From positions 1 through 43,035 of the forward strand of contig CAYTSA010000024.1 of assembly GCA_964440345.1 (NCBI GenBank): a stretch of DNA of 43,035 nucleotides. The letters run 5' to 3'. Below are positions 16,328 through 24,901 of this stretch, in pieces. Positions within the stretch are counted from its first letter, which is position 1, and the number at the start of each line of letters is the position of its first letter. This stretch comes from CAYTSA01 sp964440345. GTDB lineage: Bacteria > Desulfobacterota > Desulfovibrionia > Desulfovibrionales > Desulfovibrionaceae. Below the pieces are notes generated by a model. The model saw nothing but the letters and a program-made list of their open reading frames with translations, searched no databases and had not been told where the DNA came from. Both the position numbers and the translations under genes were made by a program.

Positions 16328-18715
16328 ATGGAAGACAAGGCGCTAAACAGGCAATTCGGCTTGCGGCTGAAGTTTCTGCGGGAGATCGAGAATGTGACCC
16401 AGGCCCATCTGGCTGAGGTTATTGGCGTCTCTGAGCAGTACATAGGCATGATAGAACGAGGTTTGGCCTCGCCGTCATTCAAGGTTATCAACAAGCTGGC
16501 CCAGGCGTTGCACACTGAGCCCGCAAACCTCTTTCTGTTTTCCTGCTATTCTGCAACGTCGTCTCCCCAACCCGGCAGCCATGGGGCAAGCGGGCTGGAC
16601 TGGACCCGCTTTGCCACGCACATCGGCTCTTGGGAAAAAAGCCTGGATGACGACAGGCTCTACTGGACCGATTCACTGTTTCACTTACTGGGGGCCGACC
16701 CTGCGACCAGCGAGCCCAGCGCCGACATGTTCCTCTCGTTTGTGCACCGCGAAGACAGGGAGCAGGTTTCCACGTTGTGCGCTCAATTGATGGACGGCCG
16801 GGAAGTTCCGGCCACTGAATTTCGGCTGGTTCGGCAGGACGGCGCGGTGCGCCGGGCGTTATTCCAGGCGGAGATTCAAAAGAATTGCGACGGCAAACCT
16901 GTGCGGATACACGGCGCCATTCTGGACGTGACCGAGCGCAGACGCCTGGAGGAGTGGCTGCAGTCCATGCAGGGCCGGCTGGCGGAACGGGTTCGCGAGC
17001 GTACAGAAACCCTGGACCACACCGTCAAGCAGCTGGAGCGCGAAGCAGCAGAACGGGCCAAGGCCCAAGAGGAGCTGCGCCGCCGGGGCGAGTGGGTGCA
17101 GAGTTTCATGCGCCATGCCCAGTCCAACATCGCCATCATCGACGCCAATGAAACGTTTGTGCTGGTCAATTCGTCGTTTGCCGCCTTTTTTGACAAGCAC
17201 CCTGACGAGCTGCAGGGCGCCGGCGTCGCCGGATATTATCCTCCGGATGTGCTCGATTCTGTCCGGGAGCGGACGCGCAGGATTTTGGCCGCGGGCGACG
17301 TGGCCAAAAGCGAGGACAGATTTATCATAAAGGGCCGGGAGACTGTTTTTTTGACGGTCTGGTTTCCTTTGCGCAACACCGCGGGAGAAACCACTGCTGT
17401 GGGCTGCATAGCCACGGACATCACCGCCCGCAAGCGCAGCGAAGAGTCTGTGCGGCAGTACCAATTCATCACCGACGCCACCCGCGACTACATGACCATG
17501 ATAGGCCGTGACTACCGCTACCGGGCTGCAAATTCCGCCTACTGCCAGGCAGTGGGGCTGGCCCGGGAGGACGTGGTCGGCGCCAGAGTGGAGGATATCT
17601 GGGGCAAGGAGATATTCGAAACCGCCATTCAGCCCCGGCTGGATAACGCCCTGGCCGGCAACGAGGTGCAGTACGAGATATGGCTGGATTTCCGCGACCG
17701 GGGGAGGGGCTGCTTTGAGGTGAATTACTACCCGTTTTCCGACGAGGCTGCAAAACCAACAGCTGCCGTGGTGGTCACCCGCGACGTGACAGAGCGGCGC
17801 ATTGCCGAAGACTCGTTGCGCAAGCACCAAAGCTTGCTGACTATGACCCAGAAGCTGGCCCGGGTGGGCGGCTGGGAACTGGATATAGAAACAGACGAGA
17901 TGGTGTTCAGCGAAGAATTACGCCAAGTGGTGGACCCGCAGCGCAAACTGGAGTCTACCATTGACGCGTTGCTTGTTGCCTGCCATTGCCACGACAGGGC
18001 TAGCCTGGAGGCCGTGTTGGACGACGCCAGGAAAAAGGGCGCCCCTTTTGACCTGGAGCTGCGCATGGTTGTGGAAGGCGAAGACATTTGGGTGCGCGCC
18101 CTGGGCCGCGCTGACGTGCGCCAGGGCAAAACCGTCAAACTCTACGGCGCTGTGCAAGACATAACCGACCGTAAGCGCACCGAGGCCCGGCTGCGGGAGC
18201 TGGCCACCACCGACGGGTTGACCCAGCTGTGGAACAGGCAATATTTCATGGAGCTGGCCGAAAAAGAGCTGAGCCGGTCTGTGCGCTACAACCGGCCGCT
18301 GTGCCTCATGTTTCTGGACCTGGACAACTTCAAGGCCGTGAACGACAGCTACGGCCACCAGGCCGGCGACAAGGTGCTGCAAGCCTTGGCTCAGGTGTTT
18401 CGCTCTGTGCTGCGCGAGGTGGACATGGTTGGCCGCATAGGCGGCGAGGAGTTCGCCGCGCTGCTGCCGGAAACCGAGCTGGAGCCTGGCGCGATGGTGG
18501 CTGAGCGGCTGCGGCAGAGGCTGGCGGAACAGACCGTGCAGACAGAGCGGGGCGACGTGCGCGTCACGGTGAGCATAGGCGTGACGGCTATGCAGTCGGA
18601 TGAAGAAGCCGCCGGACCTCCCACGTCCCGGTCAATGGAAACGCTCCTCAAATTTGCCGACGAGGCGCTCTACGCCGCCAAGAAAAAAGGCCGCAACTGC
18701 GTACAGACTTTCTGA
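16328..18715 (+). CDS. XRE-type HTH, multi-PAS diguanylate cyclase
   Basis: About 795 residues with an unusual order. Residues 5-68 form an XRE/Cro-like helix-turn-helix (LREIENVTQAHLAEVIGVSE, then YIGMIERGLASPS). A PAS domain of the GSWE type (about 95-205) follows, then a coiled coil (about 205-255), three more PAS domains (about 255-625) and a GGDEF domain. The catalytic motif GGEEF is intact near residue 705, and REVD five residues upstream forms the RxxD inhibitory site. LDLDNFKAVND and TDGLTQLWNR are present. It should make cyclic di-GMP and bind it for feedback inhibition. No membrane helix is seen, so it is cytoplasmic. The HTH suggests DNA binding or a protein-interaction use. The start is uncertain: ATG 16328 is chosen, GTG 16322 is possible, and neither has a strong RBS. 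Confidence 0.88.
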   Translation: MEDKALNRQFGLRLKFLREIENVTQAHLAEVIGVSEQYIGMIERGLASPSFKVINKLAQALHTEPANLFLFSCYSATSSPQPGSHGASGLDWTRFATHIGSWEKSLDDDRLYWTDSLFHLLGADPATSEPSADMFLSFVHREDREQVSTLCAQLMDGREVPATEFRLVRQDGAVRRALFQAEIQKNCDGKPVRIHGAILDVTERRRLEEWLQSMQGRLAERVRERTETLDHTVKQLEREAAERAKAQEELRRRGEWVQSFMRHAQSNIAIIDANETFVLVNSSFAAFFDKHPDELQGAGVAGYYPPDVLDSVRERTRRILAAGDVAKSEDRFIIKGRETVFLTVWFPLRNTAGETTAVGCIATDITARKRSEESVRQYQFITDATRDYMTMIGRDYRYRAANSAYCQAVGLAREDVVGARVEDIWGKEIFETAIQPRLDNALAGNEVQYEIWLDFRDRGRGCFEVNYYPFSDEAAKPTAAVVVTRDVTERRIAEDSLRKHQSLLTMTQKLARVGGWELDIETDEMVFSEELRQVVDPQRKLESTIDALLVACHCHDRASLEAVLDDARKKGAPFDLELRMVVEGEDIWVRALGRADVRQGKTVKLYGAVQDITDRKRTEARLRELATTDGLTQLWNRQYFMELAEKELSRSVRYNRPLCLMFLDLDNFKAVNDSYGHQAGDKVLQALAQVFRSVLREVDMVGRIGGEEFAALLPETELEPGAMVAERLRQRLAEQTVQTERGDVRVTVSIGVTAMQSDEEAAGPPTSRSMETLLKFADEALYAAKKKGRNCVQTF

Positions 18716-18809
18716 CCTCTCTCGACACTCTCTCGGCATTTTCCTTGACCCTGCACACATATCAATAGTATATTCACCTCTTCATAAGTGGGGGATTGAA
18801 GGGCTGTGC

Positions 18810-20210
18810 ATGTACGAGAAGGCTTTTATGCATATCTGGAGGCGGCTGGCCGTCTTTCTGTGCGCCTGGGTTCTGCTCCTATCCATAGCTGGGGCTGCGC
18901 TGGCTGCTGACTATTATGTCCGGCCCCAAGGGGACGACAACAACCCGGGCACTGAGACGCGGCCGTTCCAGACCATTGGCCGCATCATTGAAGACTTGCA
19001 GCCAGGCGACACCCTGTACATAGGCGCCGGGACCTACATCGAGGGCGAATTTACCCCTAAGGTAGTGGGCGACAAGGACAACCCTGTCACCATCCAGGCT
19101 GTTGCGGGCGAAACCGTGATTGTCGACGGCAATTTCACTCTTTGGCAGTTTCTTGCCTTCAATAAAAATGACGGCTTCGTGGTGGACGGCTTTACCCTGC
19201 GCAATTTTAAGAGCACGGGCGTGTCCGCCCGCTATTCCGGCTACATCACCGTGCGCAATTGCATTTCCTACCACAACGGCTCCTCTGGCATAGAGATGAA
19301 CTATGCGGACTTTCCCCACGCCAGCTACAACGCGCACATGACCGTGGAGAACAACACCACCTATGAAAACGGTTGGGGCGACGGCTGGGCCAGCGGCATA
19401 CACATCAACAACAAGGGCCAGGGCGGTGCGGATTCGCACCATGTCATCCGCAACAACATCAGCTACAACAACTACGACGGCTCGGACTACCACACCGACG
19501 GCAACGGGATTATGTTCGACATGGGCGGGGGCGGCTCTGCGCGTATTGAAAACAACCTGTGCTACAATAACGGCGCTGCGGGCATTCAGGCCATGGACGG
19601 CGTGGCCTACATCATCAACAACACCTGCTACCGCAACGGCTGGGACACGGACATAGAATACAAGACGCCGGAAATGCGGCTCATTGAATCACACCTGGAT
19701 GGCGCCAACGCCGGGTCCGTGGTCCGCAACAACATCCTCTGGGCCAGGCCCACGCGCGAGACTGGCGGGCAAGACTACGGCGGGGTGTTCACCCACAACG
19801 GCATTCCCACGGATGATTTCGACTTTGACCACAATATCATCTGGTCTGACGCGCCGGACGAGATAGCTGTGGAATCCTGGATGGGGAATACGGTGAAGGC
19901 CGACCCGCTCTTTGCCGCCGTGCGCGAGGACGACTCGCTGCAGCTGATTCAGAATGAGACGTTTCTGGTCATGGACGCCGACGACTATGACTTCCGGCTG
20001 CAGGCAGGCTCGCCCGGGTTGGACGCCGGCTCGTCAGCCATGGCGCCGGCCACGGACCTGGACGGCGCGGCCCGGACGGATGGAAGCATTGATATAGGCG
20101 CGTATGAGGGCGCGGCGGCCATTCCTACGCTGCAGGACGCTGGCGCGCTGGTCGGCGCGTTGGGACTGCTGCTGCTGTGGCGCATGCGCGCGGCCGGAGA
20201 GGGTGAGTAG
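18810..20210 (+). CDS. Secreted parallel beta-helix protein with IPTL-CTERM-like tail
   Basis: About 466 residues. A signal peptide (RRLAVFLCAWVLLLSIAGAALA) ends before ADYYVRPQGDDNNPGTETRP, the usual opening of right-handed beta-helix proteins (DUF1565/pectate-lyase-like). Repeated VRNNISYNN, IENNLCYNN and IINNTCYRN rungs form the helix between about 100 and 340. The C-terminus is IPTLQDAGALVGALGLLLLW followed by RMRA, which matches the IPTL-CTERM sorting tail (motif, hydrophobic helix, basic residues) except that the usual Trp is Ala. Such tails mark proteins for exosortase processing; no exosortase lies in the window. The substrate is unknown; no lyase active site was identified. Start 18810 (GAAGGG upstream) is preferred; 18828 is an alternative. 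Confidence 0.8.
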   Translation: MYEKAFMHIWRRLAVFLCAWVLLLSIAGAALAADYYVRPQGDDNNPGTETRPFQTIGRIIEDLQPGDTLYIGAGTYIEGEFTPKVVGDKDNPVTIQAVAGETVIVDGNFTLWQFLAFNKNDGFVVDGFTLRNFKSTGVSARYSGYITVRNCISYHNGSSGIEMNYADFPHASYNAHMTVENNTTYENGWGDGWASGIHINNKGQGGADSHHVIRNNISYNNYDGSDYHTDGNGIMFDMGGGGSARIENNLCYNNGAAGIQAMDGVAYIINNTCYRNGWDTDIEYKTPEMRLIESHLDGANAGSVVRNNILWARPTRETGGQDYGGVFTHNGIPTDDFDFDHNIIWSDAPDEIAVESWMGNTVKADPLFAAVREDDSLQLIQNETFLVMDADDYDFRLQAGSPGLDAGSSAMAPATDLDGAARTDGSIDIGAYEGAAAIPTLQDAGALVGALGLLLLWRMRAAGEGE

Positions 20211-20222
20211 ATAAAAAGAATC

Positions 20223-20262
20223 AACCGCAGACTGACGCGGATTTCTGCGCCAGTCTGTGGTT
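20223..20262. terminator. Bidirectional hairpin between convergent genes
   Basis: AACCGCAGACTG (20223-20234) pairs with CAGTCTGTGGTT (20251-20262) with one mismatch, around a 16-base loop. It sits exactly between the beta-helix gene and the convergent SLOG-like gene, so it can terminate both; a dispersed-repeat origin is also possible because similar sequences are common in bacteria. Confidence 0.55.
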
Positions 20263-20276
20263 GCCGTGCTATCGTA

Positions 20277-20831
20277 TTATTTCGAAAAGGACCGGGCGAA
20301 CAGCTCTTCAATGGCTTTGCGGCCGTTGTCTTCCAGGAACCGGGTGCCGGTGGCTGAAAAATGGCGGTGCATGATGACCGGCTGTTCGACGGGAGCCCAT
20401 GTGTTTTCTTCCCAGCGGAACCAGCCGTCCTTCACCTGGCCGAAGACGTAGAGGGGCTTGTTGCATATCTTGGCAAATTCAGCGCCCCAGCCGGTGCCGC
20501 CCTTGACGGTGTTATCGTCCTGAATGGTGCCGATGACGAATACTTCGTGGCCAGAATCCACCTGGTACATGATGGACTGGAGCACTTTGCGCATGAGCGG
20601 GGCGTTGGTGAACTTGCGGTTGAGCAGCTTGGAGACGTAGGCGAGGGAAACGTCCTTGCGGACCAGTTCCTCGGGGGTGAGCTGCCGCTCGCCGCGGGTG
20701 CGCTCCACCTGGTGGCCTTCAAAAGAAAAATTCACTTCGTTGGCGCCGTGTTGTTCGGCCAGCTGGCCGAAGAAGGCTTCAGCGCCCTTGGCTCCGCCGC
20801 TGTAAAGGGTACATTCATTGGGATTGAGCAT
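20277..20831 (-). CDS. SLOG-superfamily-like nucleotide-binding protein, function unknown
   Basis: 184 residues, cytoplasmic, no signal or membrane segment. The N-terminus LYSGGAKGAEAFFGQLAE resembles the glycine-rich nucleotide-binding loop of SLOG (DprA/YpsA/LOG-like Rossmann) proteins. The second half has VFVIGTI and TVKGGTGWGAEFAKI, then KPLYVFGQVKDGWFRW and ATGTRFLEDNGRKAIEELF, a pattern shared by a family of uncharacterised bacterial and phage proteins. SLOG proteins sense or process nucleotide-derived ligands; a specific role cannot be given. The start at 20831 has AGGAGT upstream; an in-frame ATG at 20888 lies in non-conserved sequence. It stands alone, about 150 bp after mscS. Confidence 0.6.
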   Translation of the reverse strand: MLNPNECTLYSGGAKGAEAFFGQLAEQHGANEVNFSFEGHQVERTRGERQLTPEELVRKDVSLAYVSKLLNRKFTNAPLMRKVLQSIMYQVDSGHEVFVIGTIQDDNTVKGGTGWGAEFAKICNKPLYVFGQVKDGWFRWEENTWAPVEQPVIMHRHFSATGTRFLEDNGRKAIEELFARSFSK

Positions 20832-20953
20832 GTGAGACTCCTGTGGCGTAGTGTTGCTGTGCGTAGTGTGAAACAGACAGGGGCGCACGGGCTGCTAGGG
20901 CCTGGCTGCGCCGCAAAATCGAAAGGTTACCTGTTTTTGCAGCGCAAGGCAAC

Positions 20954-20988
20954 GAAAAAAGCGGGTGAGTGCAGGGCTCAACCGCTTT
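20954..20988 (-). terminator. Terminator overlapping the mscS stop codon
   Basis: On the minus strand AAAGCGG (20988-20982) pairs with CCGCTTT (20964-20958), with an inner GAG/CTC pairing, and the stem runs into TTTTTT. The mscS TGA (20980-20978) lies in the stem-loop. This is a good rho-independent terminator. Confidence 0.7.
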
Positions 20989-21883
20989 CCCCCGCCTCCC
21001 TAGCCTTGCGCAGCCGCATGGCCGGGGCGTTGCCGTCGGTGTCCACGCCGAAGTATATCGTCCGGTGCGGGAAGGGAATTTCAATGTTTCCAGCGTCGAA
21101 CTTTGCTTTCAGCCGCTTGTTGAACTCCCGGCCCACGGTCCATTGCATGATGGGCTTGGTCGTGGTGCGGGCGCGGATGATCACGGCAGAGTCGGCGAAG
21201 CGGTCCAGGCCCAGTATCTCGATGGGCTCCAGGATGGCCGGACCCAGTTCCGGGTCGGCCCGCATGTCTTCGTCCACTGCCTTTATGGCCTCGATGACCC
21301 GGTCCACGTTTTCCCGGTAGGCCACGCCGATGTCAAAGACATAACGGGAATAGTCCTTGGTCATGTTGGTGACCACGTCGATGCGGCCGTTGCGGATGTA
21401 GTGCACGTTGCCGGACAGGTCTCGCAGGATAGTCATTCGCAGGGTGACCTTTTCCACCAGGCCGGATTTGCCCGCGGTTTCCACCACGTCGCCCACGCGT
21501 ATCTGGTCTTCCAGAAAAATGAAAAACCCGCTGATGACGTCCTGCACCAGCTGCTGGGCGCCGAAACCGACAGCCAGGCCCACGACCCCGGCTGCGGCCA
21601 GGATGGGCCCTATGTCAATGCCCAGCTCGCCCAGCACGAGGACCAGGCTGATGACCATGATGGACGCGGCCAGCGTGAAGGAGATGAGCGAGGCCAAGGT
21701 GTTCATGCGCTTTTTGAATTCTTCGTCCTGGTTTTTGGACAAGCGTTCAAAAATTCGCCGGGTGGTGGATTTGACAACCTTGAGAACGACGAAGGCCAAT
21801 AGAATGACCAGAAAAATACGAAGCCCGCCGGCCAGCAGCCAGACTTTGGCGTTTTGCAGATAGGAAAGTATGAATTCAGGCAT
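20978..21883 (-). CDS. mscS: Small-conductance mechanosensitive channel (MscS family)
   Basis: 301 residues. Three membrane helices (about 15-35, 62-85, 90-115) precede the pore-lining GVVGLAVGFGAQQLVQDVISGFF and the beta domain (IRVGDVVETAGKSGLVEKVTLRMT). The C-terminal alpha/beta cage ends in FPHRTIYFG. The protein opens on membrane tension and releases solutes during osmotic down-shock. Start 21883 (MPEFIL) follows AAGGGGG; an in-frame ATG at 21910 is less likely. A terminator overlaps its stop codon, so it ends its transcript. Confidence 0.93.
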   Translation of the reverse strand: MPEFILSYLQNAKVWLLAGGLRIFLVILLAFVVLKVVKSTTRRIFERLSKNQDEEFKKRMNTLASLISFTLAASIMVISLVLVLGELGIDIGPILAAAGVVGLAVGFGAQQLVQDVISGFFIFLEDQIRVGDVVETAGKSGLVEKVTLRMTILRDLSGNVHYIRNGRIDVVTNMTKDYSRYVFDIGVAYRENVDRVIEAIKAVDEDMRADPELGPAILEPIEILGLDRFADSAVIIRARTTTKPIMQWTVGREFNKRLKAKFDAGNIEIPFPHRTIYFGVDTDGNAPAMRLRKAREAGESG

Positions 21884-21993
21884 ATGCGACCCCCTTTTAA
21901 CGTGTAGCAAATTGTACGTAGCTATCTACAGTACAATGTTTACACAGGGGCGGCAACTGGGAGCGGAAAACCACAAAGAAAGCGGCAAGCCGG

Positions 21994-23361
21994 CTACTGT
22001 TTGCGCAAACGCCAAAAGGCGAACGCCGCTGCGCCAATGAACAAGACCAGGAAATATGGCGGGAACCAGGCCAGAGATTCCTTGAACACCGCGTCGGTAA
22101 CGTCGCCGGCCGCGGGCATGGTTTTCCCTGCCCGGCCGCGCAGCACAGCCAGTAGCAGGGAGTAGAGCACCCCGGCCGCGCCGTAGGCCAGGTTGTAGGA
22201 AAGGCCGCGGAAGCTGAGCACTGTGGCCCGCTGCCGCGACTCCGTGACCGAGTTCAGGTAGTGGCTGACGAAGAACACGGTGAAGTGCATCACCGACACC
22301 GTAACCATGGCCGGGATGATTCCATAATACGGCCAGGCAAAGGCCATGCCGGTGAGCCCGGTCACGAGCAGCCCGGCCACGATAAAGGTATTGGTTGTGG
22401 GCGAGAGCCGTTCGGCCATAGCCCGGGCCAGCCGCGGGGTGAATATGCCCATCACGGCCATGAGCGAGCCCAGCAAGCCAAAGGTTGCCTCCGGCAACTG
22501 AATGATCCGGTAGTATTGGCTGTTCAGGGTCAGTATCATGCGCACGGTGTGGTCAAAGAGCAGGCCGAAGAGAATGACGCACAAGGCAAACGGCGTGCGC
22601 AGTATCCACAGTCCGGCCCTCAGAGTGATGCGGAAAGCCTTCAGCACGGCCACGCCGCAGGCCGCCTCGCCGCATTCGTTTCGCCCGTCGCTCTCGCGCA
22701 TGCGAAGCGTGGTCAGCAAACAGGCCACGGCCAAGCCTAACGTCAAATAGAGAGGAAAGCGCATGGTGGTCTGTTGGGTCAATTGGGCGTCTATGCCCAG
22801 CCAGCCCAGCACGGTGTTGACCAGGGCCGGGTCATACACCGCGGCGCCCAGGGTCATGGCGATCATGAAGCCGATGGACTGGACGCGAATCAGCTTGTCC
22901 AGCACCTTGGGCCAGTCGTTGGGGTCGCCGGCCGCGGCCAAAGAGTCGTAGGCCAGGGCCTCGTCCGCGCCGCTGGCTGCAGCCTCGGCCAGGCCGGAGA
23001 GGATGCGGTTCAACGCGAACAGCCAGAACAGCAGGTCCGGATCGCCCGCGGGCGCAAAGGCCAGGATGCACATTTCCACCACCATGCAAGCCGCGGCAGT
23101 GACTACCAGGTTGCGCCGGCCAATGGTGTCCGCCAGCGCCCCGGACGGGACCTCCAGAAGCACAATGGAGGCCGCCCATATGGCGTTGAGCAGGGCAAAG
23201 TGCGAGAGGGTGAGTCCAAAATCCAGAAAGAGAATGGTAAAAACGGGGTAGTAGAACCGGGAGTTGAACAGCACCCGGAACAGAATGAACAACCGCACGT
23301 TGGGCACGGCAAAGGGGGAGACGGCGGCCTGGGCCATGCTATCTAACCGCTTTGCAGCCAT
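21994..23361 (-). CDS. Major facilitator superfamily transporter
   Basis: 455 residues with about twelve predicted membrane helices. The loop between helices 2 and 3 reads GALADTIGRRNLVV, the MFS signature, and the N-terminal half opens with LFILFRVLFNSRFYYPVFTI. The central cytoplasmic loop is around residues 210-245. The substrate is unknown; drug or metabolite export is the family default and not shown here. No strong Shine-Dalgarno precedes ATG 23361 or the in-frame ATG at 23337, so the start is uncertain. It lies about 110 bp upstream of mscS and 119 bp downstream of alr on the same strand. Confidence 0.85.
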   Translation of the reverse strand: MAAKRLDSMAQAAVSPFAVPNVRLFILFRVLFNSRFYYPVFTILFLDFGLTLSHFALLNAIWAASIVLLEVPSGALADTIGRRNLVVTAAACMVVEMCILAFAPAGDPDLLFWLFALNRILSGLAEAAASGADEALAYDSLAAAGDPNDWPKVLDKLIRVQSIGFMIAMTLGAAVYDPALVNTVLGWLGIDAQLTQQTTMRFPLYLTLGLAVACLLTTLRMRESDGRNECGEAACGVAVLKAFRITLRAGLWILRTPFALCVILFGLLFDHTVRMILTLNSQYYRIIQLPEATFGLLGSLMAVMGIFTPRLARAMAERLSPTTNTFIVAGLLVTGLTGMAFAWPYYGIIPAMVTVSVMHFTVFFVSHYLNSVTESRQRATVLSFRGLSYNLAYGAAGVLYSLLLAVLRGRAGKTMPAAGDVTDAVFKESLAWFPPYFLVLFIGAAAFAFWRLRKQ

Positions 23362-23480
23362 GGGTCTGGCTGCGGGCTGTGAAAGTCCTGTGTGTGTCCA
23401 TTGTCAGGCAGAGTAGAGTTTTTTCGCTGACAGGTCCAGAATGAAAACTGGGGACCTGAAGACTGGGTGCCCCGAGTGGC

Positions 23481-24626
23481 TCACTTTTTCTGCACATGGC
23501 GCCGGGGGTTCTGGCCCAGCACGCACATGACCTCGTAGGAGTTGGTCCCCCACCAGTCGGCCAGTTCCTCGGCGCGTATGGCGTTTTCGCCGTCGCCGCC
23601 CAGCAGAAAAGCCTGGTCTCCGGGCTTGGCTTCCGGAATGTGGGTGACGTCCACCGCGGTCATTTGCATGCACACCCGGCCCAGCACCGCGGCCCGGCGG
23701 CCGTGCAGCTGCATGGCCGCGCCGTTGCCTTGTGGAGAGGAGAGCACCCGGCTGTAGCAGTCTGCATAGCCGGCGGCCACGATGGCGGCGCGCATGTCCC
23801 GCGGCGCGGTGTACGTGCAGCCGTAGCTGATGGGCGTTCCGGCGGTCAGGTCGCGTATCTGCAGCACCGGCGCGGTAACGTCCATGGCCTGGACCAGGCC
23901 GCCGGCCAGGCGGGCCCAGGCGGTGTGGTGGAAGGGATTGCCCCCGTACAGAGAAATGCCCGGCCGGGCCAAGTCCCGCCGCAGCTCAGACCAGGCCAGC
24001 AGCCCGGCGGAGTTGGCCAGGCTGGCCTGGAAGCCGTCCACGCCGCCCGCTCGCAGGTCCTGCAGCACGGCGTCGAAGCGCCGGCCCTGCTCCAGGGTGA
24101 AGTCTTCCTTGTCCGGCTCATCTGCGGCGGCCAGGTGGGAGCAGACCAGCGCGGTGCGCAGCCGGGGAGACCGCTGCAGCCGTTTAGCCGCGGCCGCGGC
24201 CTGGTCCGCAGGAAAGCCCAGCCGGGCCATGCCGGTGTCGAACTTGAGGGCTATGCTGACAGGCGCGCTGCCGGGTAGCCGGCAGGAGTCCAGCATATCC
24301 AGCTGGTCCATGCGGTAGACAAGGGGGATGATATTGTTGACAAAGCATGCTTCTGCTTCTTCGTCGTCTTGTGCGCCCAGCAGGGCGAGGATGCGTCCCG
24401 CAAAGCCGGATTCGCGCAGCTGGACAGCTTCCTGCACTGCGCCTACAGCAAAAAAAGTTGCCCCTTCCTTTTCAAGAGCGCAAACCACCGGCTCCAAGCC
24501 GTGGCCGTACGCGTCTGATTTGACCACCGGCATAAGCGGCGTTCCGGCCCGGAGCAGGAGGCGGTAGTTGGCGGCTATGCGCGAGGCGTGGACAGTGGCT
24601 TGCAAGTGGTTGTAGCCAATAGTCAT
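23481..24626 (-). CDS. alr: Alanine racemase
   Basis: A 381-residue PLP enzyme converting L- to D-alanine for peptidoglycan. The PLP lysine is Lys36 in VVKSDAYGHG. KFDTGMARLGF and the HLAAAD region follow. RPGISLYGGNP begins the phosphate-binding part, and the C-terminal domain carries ISYGCTYTA, with the second catalytic Tyr, and AAGYADCYSR. Length and motif order are normal for the fold III family. The start follows AAGGAG. About 275 bp upstream the MITE-like element and the divergent lptD begin. Confidence 0.95.
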   Translation of the reverse strand: MTIGYNHLQATVHASRIAANYRLLLRAGTPLMPVVKSDAYGHGLEPVVCALEKEGATFFAVGAVQEAVQLRESGFAGRILALLGAQDDEEAEACFVNNIIPLVYRMDQLDMLDSCRLPGSAPVSIALKFDTGMARLGFPADQAAAAAKRLQRSPRLRTALVCSHLAAADEPDKEDFTLEQGRRFDAVLQDLRAGGVDGFQASLANSAGLLAWSELRRDLARPGISLYGGNPFHHTAWARLAGGLVQAMDVTAPVLQIRDLTAGTPISYGCTYTAPRDMRAAIVAAGYADCYSRVLSSPQGNGAAMQLHGRRAAVLGRVCMQMTAVDVTHIPEAKPGDQAFLLGGDGENAIRAEELADWWGTNSYEVMCVLGQNPRRHVQKK

Positions 24627-24723
24627 GCAGTGTTCTCCTTTCCTTGGGGAGATTTCCGGTTGTTCATCGGAAGCTTGCGTGCTAGGAACCGTGTAACTGA
24701 GTGTTGAAATAGTCTATTTTCGT

Positions 24724-24845
24724 AGGCTGTTCAAAAAACACGTGGGCAAGGCGCAAAAAAAGCTCAAGATCGACGCGTATATCCTGATATGAGAGATTTT
24801 GAACTTTTTGAAGCAACGCAGCCATCGTGGATTTTTCAACAGCCT
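24724..24845. mobile_element. MITE-like element (GGCTGTT...AACAGCC type)
   Basis: The ends AGGCTGTTCAAAAAACACG (24724-24742) and CGTGGATTTTTCAACAGCCT (24826-24845) are imperfect inverted repeats bounding about 122 bp. The inside contains GGCAAGGCGCAAAAAAAGC and no credible gene. Elements with GGCTGTTGAAAAA-type ends are common between genes in Desulfobacterota. It occupies the promoter region of lptD, ending 56 bp before its start. Confidence 0.7.
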
Positions 24846-24901
24846 GGTACAGCCGCTTTGTAGCGGGCTGTGGCCAGTACTGCAACCGTCTCGTGAACGC
24901 C

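Noticed and set aside
20277..20831. Antiphage system built on the SLOG-like gene
   Set aside because: It is a lone gene between mscS and a secreted protein, with no effector or nucleotide-synthase partner, so there is no contextual support.
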